Below, piece after piece: positions 17,391 to 26,263 of a stretch of 43,167 nucleotides of DNA. The translations under genes were made by a program, and so were the position numbers. The DNA comes from Methylophaga sp. (lineage in GTDB: Bacteria; Pseudomonadota; Gammaproteobacteria; Nitrosococcales; Methylophagaceae): contig NVWQ02000030.1 of NCBI GenBank assembly GCA_002733715.2, forward strand, positions 1 through 43,167, written 5' to 3'. The notes below the pieces were generated by a model. The model did no database searches. It had not been told where the DNA came from and was given only the letters and a program-made list of their open reading frames with translations. Within the stretch, counting starts at the first letter, position 1. The number at the start of each line of letters is the position of its first letter.

Positions 17391-18860
17391 CTAATCACTT
17401 CCGCGTTGAATTCCGTATTTACGCATTTTTTCAACTAACGTTGTTCTACGCATTTTTAATTTCTCTGCGGCATGGGCAACCACACCGTCAGCATCTTCTA
17501 ATGCCTGCTTAATAAGTAAATATTCAAGATTAGCTAAATGTTCTTTTAAATCTAAACCTTCTTCAGGCAGACTATCAAGTCCTGCGGAGGACTGTTCCGC
17601 CAGAGGTGCGGCCTCAACCGGTTTTGTCTTATTCGTTGCTGGCGGTGATTTTACTTGGGGAGCAGGCGTATCCTCTATCATCGTTATTACAGCATCAGGT
17701 AAATCATCACCTTGTAGCTGAAATTTCTCAGGAAGATCATCAAAATCAACCGTGCCATAAGGGAAAAGAATAACTAAACGTTCGATTACATTAGCTAATT
17801 CTCTCACGTTTCCCGGCCATGGATATCGACATAAAGAGCCGATTGCAGGGGCCGTTAATCTGACTGTGCCACGGTTTTCATATTCAATTCGCGTAACCAG
17901 TTCATTTATCAAAAGTGGGATATCTTCAGGACGTTCACGTAATGCCGGCATTTCAATAGGAAATACATTTAATCTATAAAACAAATCTTCTCTAAATCGT
18001 CCATCTGCAATATGCTCTTCTAAGTTTCGATGTGTTGCAGCGATAACACGCACATTTGTTTTTACTGTTTTGCTACTCCCCACTCGTTCATATGTTCGCT
18101 CCTGCAGTACGCGTAACAATTTGACCTGCATCGGTACTGGCATATCACCAATTTCATCTAAAAAAAGCGTGCCACCTTCAGCCATTTCAAAGCGGCCTTT
18201 TCGTGCAGTAATCGCACCTGTAAACGCACCTTTCTCGTGGCCAAACAGTTCACTTTCTAATAATTCAGCAGGGATTGCGCCACAGTTGATGGGCACAAAA
18301 GGTTTTTCACGACGAGAAGAAAGATGATGTAAATTTCTTGCTACCACTTCTTTACCTGTGCCCGACTCACCTAAAATCAGCACATTAGCCTCTGAATCAG
18401 ACACTTGGTCAATCATTGTTTGCACTGCTTTCATCAATCGGCTATTACCCACTAATTTCCGAAAGTCATAGCCCTGTTGCTGATTTGTTGATTCTTGTTG
18501 ACCACGGTAAATTGTTGCCTGCTGCAACGCATTGCTCAGCTGGGGATATTTGACAGGAAAACGTAATACACCTAACGTGCCAGGAAAGTCAGCAACATCT
18601 GATTTTGGAAATTCAAGTTGAAAAACAGGAATGCGTACTTCATTATTAACTAAATCTCGTAGCACTTGTTTGGTTTGATTTTTATCACCACAATCACCAA
18701 CAATGGCCATCACTATATCTGAGAGTTCGCCTGCATCTTCAAACCAAAGTTCAGGATCATTTGCAATTATTGGTTGGCAGTTAATAAATTCAACCAACGT
18801 TGATAGCAGTTCTCGTCGATTTTCATCCACATCCACTAACAACACATTATTTGCACTCAT
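17391..18860 (-). CDS. fleQ: FleQ/FlrA-type flagellar master activator
   Basis: FleQ is the top-level RpoN activator of flagellar genes; in pseudomonads it also binds c-di-GMP and regulates adhesion genes. About 489 residues: a degenerate receiver-like N-terminus, an AAA+ domain with GESGTGKE (164-171), GAFTGA (211-216) and LFLDEIGDMP, and a Fis-type HTH (AAEKLKMRRTTLVEKMRKYG). The Phe-Arg of the LFRS c-di-GMP motif is kept as DFRK before LVGNSR, but Ser is Lys; the RNLHHLSSRRE stretch that completes the site is retained. The ATG at 18860 has GGAG five bases upstream, better than the GTG two codons earlier. Confidence 0.95.
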   Translation of the reverse strand: MSANNVLLVDVDENRRELLSTLVEFINCQPIIANDPELWFEDAGELSDIVMAIVGDCGDKNQTKQVLRDLVNNEVRIPVFQLEFPKSDVADFPGTLGVLRFPVKYPQLSNALQQATIYRGQQESTNQQQGYDFRKLVGNSRLMKAVQTMIDQVSDSEANVLILGESGTGKEVVARNLHHLSSRREKPFVPINCGAIPAELLESELFGHEKGAFTGAITARKGRFEMAEGGTLFLDEIGDMPVPMQVKLLRVLQERTYERVGSSKTVKTNVRVIAATHRNLEEHIADGRFREDLFYRLNVFPIEMPALRERPEDIPLLINELVTRIEYENRGTVRLTAPAIGSLCRYPWPGNVRELANVIERLVILFPYGTVDFDDLPEKFQLQGDDLPDAVITMIEDTPAPQVKSPPATNKTKPVEAAPLAEQSSAGLDSLPEEGLDLKEHLANLEYLLIKQALEDADGVVAHAAEKLKMRRTTLVEKMRKYGIQRGSD

Positions 18861-18921
18861 AATCACTCCATTAACTTAAGATTATGTCGATATAAACAAC
18901 ATAAGCTATTCAGATATATAG

Positions 18922-18950
18922 AGTTAACCACTTTTTTAATGCGTTGTCAA
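18922..18950 (-). promoter_or_regulatory. Possible sigma-70 promoter of fleQ
   Basis: A perfect TTGACA -35 box (minus strand, 18950-18945) is followed after 17 bases by TTAACT, a poor -10 match (3 of 6), in the AT-rich gap before fleQ. The gap has no sigma-54 or sigma-28 pattern, which fits a master gene transcribed by housekeeping polymerase. The rest of the 206-base gap shows no further feature. Confidence 0.35.
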
Positions 18951-19072
18951 AAAAATGACGTTTACTATTTTAATTCTATTTGATTTAAGTTTATATTCTT
19001 CTGAACGAAGGAAAGGGAAAGTCACTGTAAATCTAAAATATTGTTTACAATCGAACTGAGGGTGGCACCGCT

Positions 19073-19384
19073 CTATTGAGAGTAGGCTTGCGTTACTTTC
19101 GCGCCTTGTCTGATATTTTTTAGTTCGCCAACAACATCATTGCGCTTAGCAACGCAAATTGATTCCAACTTCTCATTTAAGTTAACTAGCTCACTCATTT
19201 GATGATAAATATTATCACTATCTTGTTCTGATAAATTTATATTTTTAAAATCAAAATCTAACAAAATTGTTTGGCGTTCAGTGTCTAATATTGAGAACTC
19301 ATCCCATTTTTCTTCTTTAGCAAGCGATAATAACTGCTTACTTTTTTCAGTGACATTCAGTATTAAATCAAACGTTAAAAGCAT
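19073..19384 (-). CDS. fliT: FliT-like flagellar chaperone
   Basis: A 103-residue helical protein directly after fliS, the normal place for FliT, the FliD export chaperone. The sequence is acidic and heptad-like (LLSLAKEEKWDEFSILDTERQ, SELVNLNEKLESI) with the FliT-style W-D-E-F segment. The reading frame is open to 19441, but that would overlap fliS; the ATG at 19384 has GAGG eight bases upstream and starts just past the fliS stop, so I chose it. Similarity to enteric FliT is low, so the call rests on size, helical pattern and position. Confidence 0.7.
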   Translation of the reverse strand: MLLTFDLILNVTEKSKQLLSLAKEEKWDEFSILDTERQTILLDFDFKNINLSEQDSDNIYHQMSELVNLNEKLESICVAKRNDVVGELKNIRQGAKVTQAYSQ

Positions 19385-19397
19385 GTTAAAAGCCTCG

Positions 19398-19805
19398 CTA
19401 TATTTCAGATGTTGTATTGTGGAACTCATTAGGAATCGCATCCCAGCCTGATTTAATTTGCAACATTAACTTACCGACTTCGTCCAATAATGCTGGATCG
19501 TTTTTAATATTAGCTTCTAATAATCGCTGTTCCATATAATCGTAAAGGTTGGATAGGTTACGTGCAAAGTCTCCTCCAACCTCGACATTTAGACACGATC
19601 TTAAGCTATCAATAATTGAAATAGCCCAGCTAATTTGTTCTCCTTTTTTAGCGATATCTTTGTTACCCATGAATCCCTTTGCCGCTAAAATTTTTTCTAA
19701 TGCCCCCTCCATCAACATTTGCACTAAGCGATGCGGAGATGCGCCTTCTACTCCACCTTGAACATGATTCTGACGGTATTGTTGCATTGCGATATTAGCA
19801 TTCAT
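19398..19805 (-). CDS. fliS: FliS, flagellin export chaperone
   Basis: FliS binds the flagellin C-terminus and prevents its polymerisation before export. About 135 residues with the family's N-terminal YRQNHV, SPHRLVQMLMEGAL and the C-terminal helix DEVGKLMLQIKSGWDAI. The ATG at 19805 is preceded by AAGGA at good spacing; an upstream ATG at 19823 has no ribosome site. A sigma-28-like promoter lies about 55 bases upstream, separating this transcript from fliD. Confidence 0.94.
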   Translation of the reverse strand: MNANIAMQQYRQNHVQGGVEGASPHRLVQMLMEGALEKILAAKGFMGNKDIAKKGEQISWAISIIDSLRSCLNVEVGGDFARNLSNLYDYMEQRLLEANIKNDPALLDEVGKLMLQIKSGWDAIPNEFHNTTSEI

Positions 19806-19859
19806 ATCTGTATCCTTTTCCATATTGGTTACAACACTAATGTGTTGCCTTCTCCTAAT

Positions 19860-19886
19860 ATAACGGCAAAAAGAATGCTAGCTTTA
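19860..19886 (-). promoter_or_regulatory. Sigma-28-like promoter of fliS-fliT
   Basis: The minus strand reads TAAAGCTA, an 11-base spacer, then GCCGTTAT. The FliA consensus is TAAAGTTT-N11-GCCGATAA, so both boxes match in most positions and the spacer is exact. Late-class control of fliS would coincide with flagellin 1, which has a similar site. Confidence 0.65.
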
Positions 19887-19911
19887 GTTAAATATTCCAT
19901 AAATTTAAAAC

Positions 19912-21312
19912 TTAATTATTGCTACGAATTGAATTTGGCTTAGGTAAGTTGGCCAACTGTGACGTTAGAAAATTTGATGTGGAATTAAGTTGAGCAACCA
20001 AAATATCCATTGCTGTGAATTGTGCTCGTAAGCGTGCTTCTAGTGCAACTAAACGTTGCCCTAAACGCTCACGATCCCCCGTAAGCGATTCAATTCGAGT
20101 TTGCAATCCATCTGTACGCGCACTAATAATACCATCTGCATCTACATAGCCATCAAGAATGCCACTAAGTGACTTCGCTAAACCGTTATCTGATGCAAAC
20201 AATTGTGACACCGCAGTAAAATTTGATGTCAACACCTCATCTAGTTTTGATGAATCTAAAGATAATTTCCCCGTGTCATTGGTTGTCACACCAATTTCAG
20301 ACAAAGTCCCAAATTCTAATCCGGAAATTGAGCTGGTTATTTGTTGGCGGATCTGACTTTTCACGCCTCGTAAAACTGAATCCCCTATTAGTGGACCTGA
20401 TGCGCCTGAATCAGCATCGTAAGACGCTAATGAATTCATGGTATCTATCAGCGTGTTATAGGAGTTAATAAAACTATTAACTTTTGATGTGACACCATCT
20501 TTGTCAAAGGCCACTGTTAATGTTTCAGTCGTACCTACATCGGCTTTTTCAAGTGTAAAACTGATCCCAGTTATAACGTCAGAAAACGTGTTACTACTTC
20601 GTGTTACTTGTTGCTGATCAACAAAAATAATGGAATCTTGTGCAGCTTGAATGGTTGTAAGATTAGCTGTTGCCAATCGTGACAAGCCGCTGGTATCGGT
20701 ATTATTAAGATCATCATCCGTTGCAGCTATTGAAATATTGTTAGCTGAACCAATTTTATCTGATGTCAAAATTAATCTAGAAACGGTTCCACCGGCTCCA
20801 TCATCAACATTAATGATCGATGCCGCAACACCAGGATTATCAGATGCCGCATTAATTGCATCTCGAATGCCTTCTAATGTTTGATTATTAGTATCAACTG
20901 TAATTTGGAATGTGTCTGTACCTAGCGTGATATCGAGTGTACCAGTACCAACTACTTCAGTTGCTGAAGTAAAATCACCAGAGCGCAGTTTTGCAGCCTC
21001 AGCAAGCTGAATGACTTCAATATCATAACTACCTGCCACTGCTGTTGTATCCGCAGAAGCAGTAAATAAATCTGAATCTGATGAGGTCGCTAAACGACCC
21101 TGAAATGATTCAAGGTCATCTAGCGCTTCAACACTATCCTGAAACGTACTTAAAGCTGATTTCAATGTTCCATATGCTGATAAATCAGCTTGATGATCGG
21201 CTTCTTTTCTATCAAGACGAAAGCTAGTTGGCTGTCCTTCTGCTGCCACTAATTGCGAGACTAAACTTTCAATGTCTAGCCCCGAACCAATACCACCTGC
21301 TGTAATTGCCAT
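19912..21312 (-). CDS. fliD: FliD, flagellar filament cap
   Basis: FliD caps the filament and folds incoming flagellin; it is also often an adhesin. The 466-residue protein opens with GGIGSGLDIESLVSQLVAAEG, typical of FliD, contains a flagellin-IN-like motif (TLEGIRDAINAASDNPGVAAS in part) and ends with a coiled-coil C-terminus (LEARLRAQFTAMDILVAQLNS) characteristic of the family. AGGAGG precedes the ATG. It follows flaG by 22 bases. Confidence 0.96.
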   Translation of the reverse strand: MAITAGGIGSGLDIESLVSQLVAAEGQPTSFRLDRKEADHQADLSAYGTLKSALSTFQDSVEALDDLESFQGRLATSSDSDLFTASADTTAVAGSYDIEVIQLAEAAKLRSGDFTSATEVVGTGTLDITLGTDTFQITVDTNNQTLEGIRDAINAASDNPGVAASIINVDDGAGGTVSRLILTSDKIGSANNISIAATDDDLNNTDTSGLSRLATANLTTIQAAQDSIIFVDQQQVTRSSNTFSDVITGISFTLEKADVGTTETLTVAFDKDGVTSKVNSFINSYNTLIDTMNSLASYDADSGASGPLIGDSVLRGVKSQIRQQITSSISGLEFGTLSEIGVTTNDTGKLSLDSSKLDEVLTSNFTAVSQLFASDNGLAKSLSGILDGYVDADGIISARTDGLQTRIESLTGDRERLGQRLVALEARLRAQFTAMDILVAQLNSTSNFLTSQLANLPKPNSIRSNN

Positions 21313-21334
21313 CTTCCTATCCTCCTAAGCTGAC

Positions 21335-21727
21335 TTATACCTGGGTACTAATCAGCTGAATACCTTCATCTTTATTTGCAGCTAAACGTCTAGCTAATGC
21401 TAAAGCTTCTTCACTTGGTAGTTGACGAATAACTTCTTTGCTTTCACTGTCTATTACAGTCACTACATCTTTACCTGATTCTTCATCGACGGTAAATTGT
21501 AAATTCCGTTGTAGATTCTGCACATAGTCATTTATTTGACTTACAGCTACTTGCAAATTTCCTGCCTGTTTTGATGCTACCTTATCTTTTTCTTTATTTT
21601 CAACTGTAGTCACTGAATTAACTTGAACGTTTTCAATGTTGCTTTTTTCTATTTCAGCGACAGAAACCTTAGTTGGCATGGCACCCTCTAAAGTTATCGG
21701 TTTAATTTGATTGCTTGTAATTTCCAT
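21335..21727 (-). CDS. flaG: FlaG family protein
   Basis: A 130-residue FlaG, a short protein between flagellin and fliD in many polar flagellar clusters where it affects filament length; its mechanism is unclear. The family's C-terminal block is present: LQFTVDEESGKDVVTVIDSESKEVIRQLP (in segments), then EEALALARRL. The frame is open to a GTG at 21730, but the adjacent ATG at 21727 is better spaced from AAGGAG. Confidence 0.9.
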   Translation of the reverse strand: MEITSNQIKPITLEGAMPTKVSVAEIEKSNIENVQVNSVTTVENKEKDKVASKQAGNLQVAVSQINDYVQNLQRNLQFTVDEESGKDVVTVIDSESKEVIRQLPSEEALALARRLAANKDEGIQLISTQV

Positions 21728-21756
21728 CACGTGCTCTCCTTAATAATTAAAGAAGA

Positions 21757-21788
21757 AATGATAGGCCTAAAACCCTAGACCCATCATT
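21757..21788 (-). terminator. Terminator after flagellin 1
   Basis: A 32-base hairpin with perfect AATGAT/ATCATT base and a GC-containing upper stem with a few G-T pairs, followed on the minus strand by the pyrimidine-rich TTCTTCTTT. It lies immediately after the flagellin 1 stop and before flaG, suggesting that abundant flagellin mRNA is mostly ended here with some readthrough to flaG-fliD. Confidence 0.6.
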
Positions 21789-21799
21789 ACGTTTTCCTG

Positions 21800-23239
21800 C
21801 TAGCCTAATAAGCTCAATACGTTTTGTGGTAAAGAGTTAGCTTGAGAAAGCATCGCAGTACCGGCTTGTTGCAAGATTTGAGAACGAGTTAGTTCTGCAG
21901 TTTCTTGTGCGAAGTCAGCATCACGAATACGGCTACGTGAAGCACTTAAGTTTTCTGATGTAACTTGGATATTCGCTACTGCACTTTCGAAACGACTTTG
22001 TAGGGCACCAAAGTTCGCACGTTGTCCGTTAATACGACCCAATGCAGAATCAACAATTTGCAACGCTGAAGTCGCGCCTGCAGCAGTTGATATATCTAAA
22101 GTAGAAACAGCTTTTAGTGTTGATGCTTCACTAGCAGCGAAGAAGCCATTAGCAGCACCATTTACTCCGAATGAGCTAGCAGAATCTGTTGTGATGATCC
22201 CAACAACCGCACCATCACCACCAGCGACGGCCATAGATTGGGCCGCACCAAATGTAGTTGCACCAGATGCGTTAGCAATTGTTGCCACCGCTGCTGCACT
22301 ATTATTTTCTAGTAAGATTGATTCGCCGCTAGAGTTTTCCATAATAACACCGTCACCAGCATCATTTAGTCTAGCAGTAACACCTGTTGAAGAAGATGCA
22401 TCATTAATTGCTGTCACAGCTGCATCAAGACCACCCGCACCCGCTACAACAGTAAAGGTTAATGTTTTTGCTGTTGCATTATTAGAAGTAACATCTAGAG
22501 ATACCGCACCAACTGTAGTGAATTTCAATTCAGCGCGTGTTTCTGCTGAAGCCGTTACACCAGTATCATCAGATACCGCATTAATAGCAGCGGTCACTGT
22601 TTTAGCTGAATCACCTGCAGCAACACTGATTGTTTTAGTTGTATCACCTTGTACATCAAAATCAACACCTGTTTGAGCTAATGCTAATGTGGTGCTTGCT
22701 GCTAAGAAAACACTTTCATTTTGGTTTGTTCCGTACTTAGTAGTATTGAAGTTAGCCATTGATGCTTGAATAGTTTCACCTGCATTTGCACCTACTTGGA
22801 ATTGAGCTGTACCGAAAGAGCCATCTAATAGGTTACGACCATTAAAACTCGTTGTTTCTGCAATACGACCCAATTCTGAAACTAGTTGACCCACCTCAGC
22901 TTGTAATGCTTTTCTATCACTACCACTGTTAGTTGCATTCGCTGATTGCACTGCTAATTCACGAATACGTTGTAAAATATCACCTGATGTACCTAATGCA
23001 CCCTCAGCTGTTTGTGCTAGTGAAATACCATCGTTAGCATTTCGTGCAGCTTGGTTTAAACCACGGATTTGAGAAGTAAAACGTTCTGAAATCGCAAGAC
23101 CCGCCGCATCATCTTTCGCACTATTAATACGTAGACCTGTTGATAAACGTTGTAATGATGTAGCTAGAGAAGATTGAGATGTAGATAAGTTGCGTTGAGC
23201 ATTAAGTGATGAAACGTTTGTGTTAATTACTGAAGCCAT
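21800..23239 (-). CDS. fliC: Flagellin 1 (sigma-28-type promoter)
   Basis: A 479-residue flagellin. The conserved N-terminal D0/D1 helices ([34 protein letters not shown]) and C-terminal D0 ([25 protein letters not shown]) surround a variable Ala/Ser/Thr/Val-rich middle with flagellin-IN-type motifs ([16 protein letters not shown]). It follows a closely related flagellin gene of identical length. Ribosome site AGGAGA. A FliA-type promoter lies about 70 bases upstream and a hairpin terminator after the stop. Confidence 0.97.
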   Translation of the reverse strand: MASVINTNVSSLNAQRNLSTSQSSLATSLQRLSTGLRINSAKDDAAGLAISERFTSQIRGLNQAARNANDGISLAQTAEGALGTSGDILQRIRELAVQSANATNSGSDRKALQAEVGQLVSELGRIAETTSFNGRNLLDGSFGTAQFQVGANAGETIQASMANFNTTKYGTNQNESVFLAASTTLALAQTGVDFDVQGDTTKTISVAAGDSAKTVTAAINAVSDDTGVTASAETRAELKFTTVGAVSLDVTSNNATAKTLTFTVVAGAGGLDAAVTAINDASSSTGVTARLNDAGDGVIMENSSGESILLENNSAAAVATIANASGATTFGAAQSMAVAGGDGAVVGIITTDSASSFGVNGAANGFFAASEASTLKAVSTLDISTAAGATSALQIVDSALGRINGQRANFGALQSRFESAVANIQVTSENLSASRSRIRDADFAQETAELTRSQILQQAGTAMLSQANSLPQNVLSLLG

Positions 23240-23302
23240 GATGACTCTCCTGTTGTTAGCTGATATACATCCAAAATGGTGTATTTACTGCTTTCAAGGA
23301 GC

Positions 23303-23329
23303 TTAGCGGCTCTGTATTAAGAAGCTTTA
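23303..23329 (-). promoter_or_regulatory. Sigma-28 promoter of flagellin 1
   Basis: The minus strand reads TAAAGCTT, 11 bases, GCCGCTAA, differing from TAAAGTTT-N11-GCCGATAA by one base in each box. This is the strongest FliA-type match in the window. It gives a leader of roughly 55-60 bases to the ATG. Confidence 0.8.
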
Positions 23330-23399
23330 ATATCTTTTGAACTATTTTTGGGCTCTAGCTCACACTTTTTATATTTAAGGTGATTTAGAACTTTTTAGC

Positions 23400-23431
23400 C
23401 TTTCACCCTCTACTAATATAGAGAGTGAAAG
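23400..23431 (-). terminator. Strong hairpin after flagellin 2
   Basis: CTTTCAC..CTCTA (23400-23412) pairs with TAGAG..GTGAAAG (23419-23431), a 13-base-pair stem with one mismatch around a six-base loop, 20 bases past the flagellin 2 stop. The following minus-strand sequence lacks a clear T-tract, so it may stabilise the mRNA end rather than terminate on its own. Confidence 0.55.
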
Positions 23432-23451
23432 ACTAAATTATCCTACGTTTT

Positions 23452-24891
23452 CTACTGTAACAAACTTAATACATTTTGGGGTATAGCGTTAGCTTGAGAT
23501 AGCATTGCGGTACCCGCTTGTTGTAAAATTTGTGCTCGTGTTAAATTTGCCGTTTCAGCAGCAAAGTCAGCATCTTGAATCCGACTACGTGCTGCACTTA
23601 AGTTTTCAGATGCAATTTGAATATTCGATACCGCACTTTCAAAACGACTTTGTAAGGCACCAAATGTAGCTCGTTGACCGTTAATTCGATCTAATGCAGA
23701 ATCAACAATAGATAATGCTAATGTAGCACCGTCGACAGATGAAATATCCAAACTGGCAACTGCATTTAATGTCGATGCTTCTGCAGCACCGAAGAATCCG
23801 TTAGCAGCACCATTCATTCCAAATGAAGTAGATGAATCTGCTGTTATAAAGCCAACAACCGCACCATCACCACCTGCGATCGCCATAGATTGGGCTGCAC
23901 CAAATGTTGTTGCACCAGAAGCATTGGCGATTGTTGCTACAGCCACCGCGCTATTATTTTCTAACAGAATTGATTCGCCTGTAGAATTAGACATAATAAC
24001 GCCATCTCCAGCATCATTTAGCTTCGCGGTGACACCTGTTGTTGACGCGGCATCATTGATTGCTGTCACTGCCGCATCTAGCCCACCTGGACCAGCTGCC
24101 ACAGTAAATGTTAATGTTTTTGCTGTAGTATTATTAGAGACAATATCTAAAGAGACAGCGCCAACAGTGGTGAACTTCAATTCAGCTCGTGTTAGTGCTG
24201 AGGCACTAACACCCGTATCATCTGTAACTGCATTAATTGCTGTGGCAACGGTTTTAGCTGAGTCGCCCGCGTTAACGGTAATGGTCTTAGTTTTATCACC
24301 CTGCACATCAAAATCAACACCAGTTTGAGCTAATGCTAATGTAGTGCTTGCAGGTAGAAAGACACTTTCATTTTGATTTGTGCCATATTTATTAGTCGTT
24401 AAATTAGCCATTGTGGCTTGAATAGATTCATTGGCATTGGCGCCCACTTGGAATTGAGCCACACCAAACGAACCATCTAATAAATTACGGCCATTAAAAC
24501 TGGTTGATTCTGCAATTCGACCTAGCTCTTGGACTAATTGACCCACTTCAGCTTGCAGTGCTTTTCTATCACTACCACTATTTGTTGCATTAGCAGACTG
24601 AACTGCCAATTCACGAATACGTTGTAAAATATCACCTGATGTACCTAATGCACCCTCAGCTGTTTGGGCTAAAGAAACACCATCATTAGCATTTCGTGCT
24701 GCTTGGTTTAAACCACGAATTTGTGTAGTCATACGTTCTGAAATTGCCATACCCGCCGCATCATCTTTGGCACTATTGATCCGTAGACCTGTTGATAAAC
24801 GCTGTATTGCCGTTGCCAGTTCACCCTGTGAGCGTGACAAATTATTTTGAGCGTTTAGCGATGATATATTAGTATTGATTACTGAAGCCAT
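23452..24891 (-). CDS. fliC: Flagellin 2 (sigma-54-type promoter)
   Basis: A second 479-residue flagellin, by eye identical to flagellin 1 at roughly four residues in five, including most of the middle domain. N-terminus [18 protein letters not shown]-terminus ends in NVLSLLQ rather than NVLSLLG. It lies just downstream of flgL and has an RpoN-type promoter, so it may be made before flagellin 1, as with FlaA in vibrios. Equal length and shared repeats suggest tandem duplication with later conversion. Confidence 0.97.
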   Translation of the reverse strand: MASVINTNISSLNAQNNLSRSQGELATAIQRLSTGLRINSAKDDAAGMAISERMTTQIRGLNQAARNANDGVSLAQTAEGALGTSGDILQRIRELAVQSANATNSGSDRKALQAEVGQLVQELGRIAESTSFNGRNLLDGSFGVAQFQVGANANESIQATMANLTTNKYGTNQNESVFLPASTTLALAQTGVDFDVQGDKTKTITVNAGDSAKTVATAINAVTDDTGVSASALTRAELKFTTVGAVSLDIVSNNTTAKTLTFTVAAGPGGLDAAVTAINDAASTTGVTAKLNDAGDGVIMSNSTGESILLENNSAVAVATIANASGATTFGAAQSMAIAGGDGAVVGFITADSSTSFGMNGAANGFFGAAEASTLNAVASLDISSVDGATLALSIVDSALDRINGQRATFGALQSRFESAVSNIQIASENLSAARSRIQDADFAAETANLTRAQILQQAGTAMLSQANAIPQNVLSLLQ

Positions 24892-24978
24892 CGTTATTTC
24901 CTCTTCTAAAAATTAATTAATAACTCAATGACTTAACTGTTATTTTTTTGACAGTTGCCATCGTCTGACAATAACAAA

Positions 24979-24994
24979 GCAAATGCCTTGCCAA
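24979..24994 (-). promoter_or_regulatory. Sigma-54 promoter of flagellin 2
   Basis: The minus strand reads TTGGCAAGGCATTTGC. GG and GC are 10 bases apart and both boxes match RpoN consensus (TGGCAC-N5-TTGC) with a single change (C to A). It is about 90 bases upstream of the ATG. No FliA-type pair with correct spacing was found in this gap. Confidence 0.75.
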
Positions 24995-25062
24995 CTTTAA
25001 ATATCATTTATAATCAGTCACTTATGAAGTGAGGAAGGGCCAATATGAGAGTTCTTGTGAAA

Positions 25063-26250
25063 TTAAAGATAATTAAATAGTGACAAGCCTTGCACTCGTG
25101 CAAATGTTTGCTGTGAAGCTTGCAAACCTAAGTTTTGAAGCTCAAGTCTTGAAATTGCTTCGGCATAATCTAAGTCTTGAATTTCGGATAAGGTTTTCGT
25201 CAAGCTAATACTTAATCCTTCATTTGTATCACGCTGTTGATCAATAACATTAATGCGAGCACCCACTTTAGCTTGAGTATCAATTATAGTATTAATAGCT
25301 GTTCCGATATTAGTCAGGAAATCACCGTTATTAGGTGAATCATTCAAGCTAACCGCGTTATTACTTAATGCCACCGCAAACTCATTGATAGTTTGAAATA
25401 TCGTTTGATTTGTAGTGTCAGTTGTTAGTTGATGGATATCGTTTGCTGTCAAACCACCCTCTAGTTTCAGAGTAAAATCTGGGAATCTAGGATCAAGATC
25501 GGTCAAAGTGACTTCTTGTCCCGCCACATACGGAGATACCGTCTGAGACAATCCACCTAAGGTCACCGTTAGTGTAGATGTACCGGGATTGAAATTCACA
25601 TCTAAGCTTGAGCCCAATGGGATAGTATTGTTTAACCCCATTCTAGTAATCGTTAAATTGGAATCTGTCGCAGCGGTACTATCCAAGCTTGTTTGCACAC
25701 GATCTGATTCAAAAATCAGATTGCCCGGATCATTGGTTTCAATTAATACACCTGCACCCACTTGTAAATTACGTTGCCCACTATCTCCAGCATAACTTGC
25801 CCCAATCGAAGTGTAGGGCTGAGCATCTGATCTAAAACCAGAAAATAAATAGTTTCCGCTTGAATCTTTGGTATTAGCTAATGACAACAGTTGATCATTC
25901 AACTGTACTATCTCTTGGGCAATAGCTCGGCGATCGGATGGACCATTAGTGTCATTTAGTCCCTGTACTGAGAGTTCATGGATCCGTTGTAAAATATTGA
26001 CAGAGCTATCTAGTGCGCCTTCTTCTAACGCTAGTTTATTTTCTGCTTTATTGGCATTGGTAAGATACTGTTCAGATAAATTGATCTCGCGCTGTAAGTT
26101 CAAAATTTCTATTGCACCGACAGGATCATCTGAAGGATTTAAGATTTTCTTACCCGTAGAAATTTGTAACTGTGTTTTACCTAATTCTGTTTGCTGATTC
26201 AGCATTGCAGTCAAGTTTTGGTCAAATAAATAGGCTGTAGAAACTCGCAT
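25063..26250 (-). CDS. flgL: FlgL, hook-filament junction protein 2
   Basis: FlgL (HAP3) joins hook to filament. The 395-residue protein is flagellin-like at both ends: MRVSTAYLFDQNLTAMLNQQ and TGKKILNPSDDPVGAIEI at the N-terminus, and a C-terminal helix with LGLQASQQTFARVQGLSLFNYL in part. It follows flgK by 13 bases and ends the flg run. Confidence 0.95.
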   Translation of the reverse strand: MRVSTAYLFDQNLTAMLNQQTELGKTQLQISTGKKILNPSDDPVGAIEILNLQREINLSEQYLTNANKAENKLALEEGALDSSVNILQRIHELSVQGLNDTNGPSDRRAIAQEIVQLNDQLLSLANTKDSSGNYLFSGFRSDAQPYTSIGASYAGDSGQRNLQVGAGVLIETNDPGNLIFESDRVQTSLDSTAATDSNLTITRMGLNNTIPLGSSLDVNFNPGTSTLTVTLGGLSQTVSPYVAGQEVTLTDLDPRFPDFTLKLEGGLTANDIHQLTTDTTNQTIFQTINEFAVALSNNAVSLNDSPNNGDFLTNIGTAINTIIDTQAKVGARINVIDQQRDTNEGLSISLTKTLSEIQDLDYAEAISRLELQNLGLQASQQTFARVQGLSLFNYL

Positions 26251-26263
26251 AAATTATCCCCGT

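Noticed and set aside
22191-22676. Plus-strand ORF of 161 residues opposite flagellin 1, and a similar one at 23924-24328 opposite flagellin 2
   Set aside because: Both mirror the Ala/Val/Thr-rich centre of the flagellin genes. Their similarity to each other follows from the paralogy of the sense strands.
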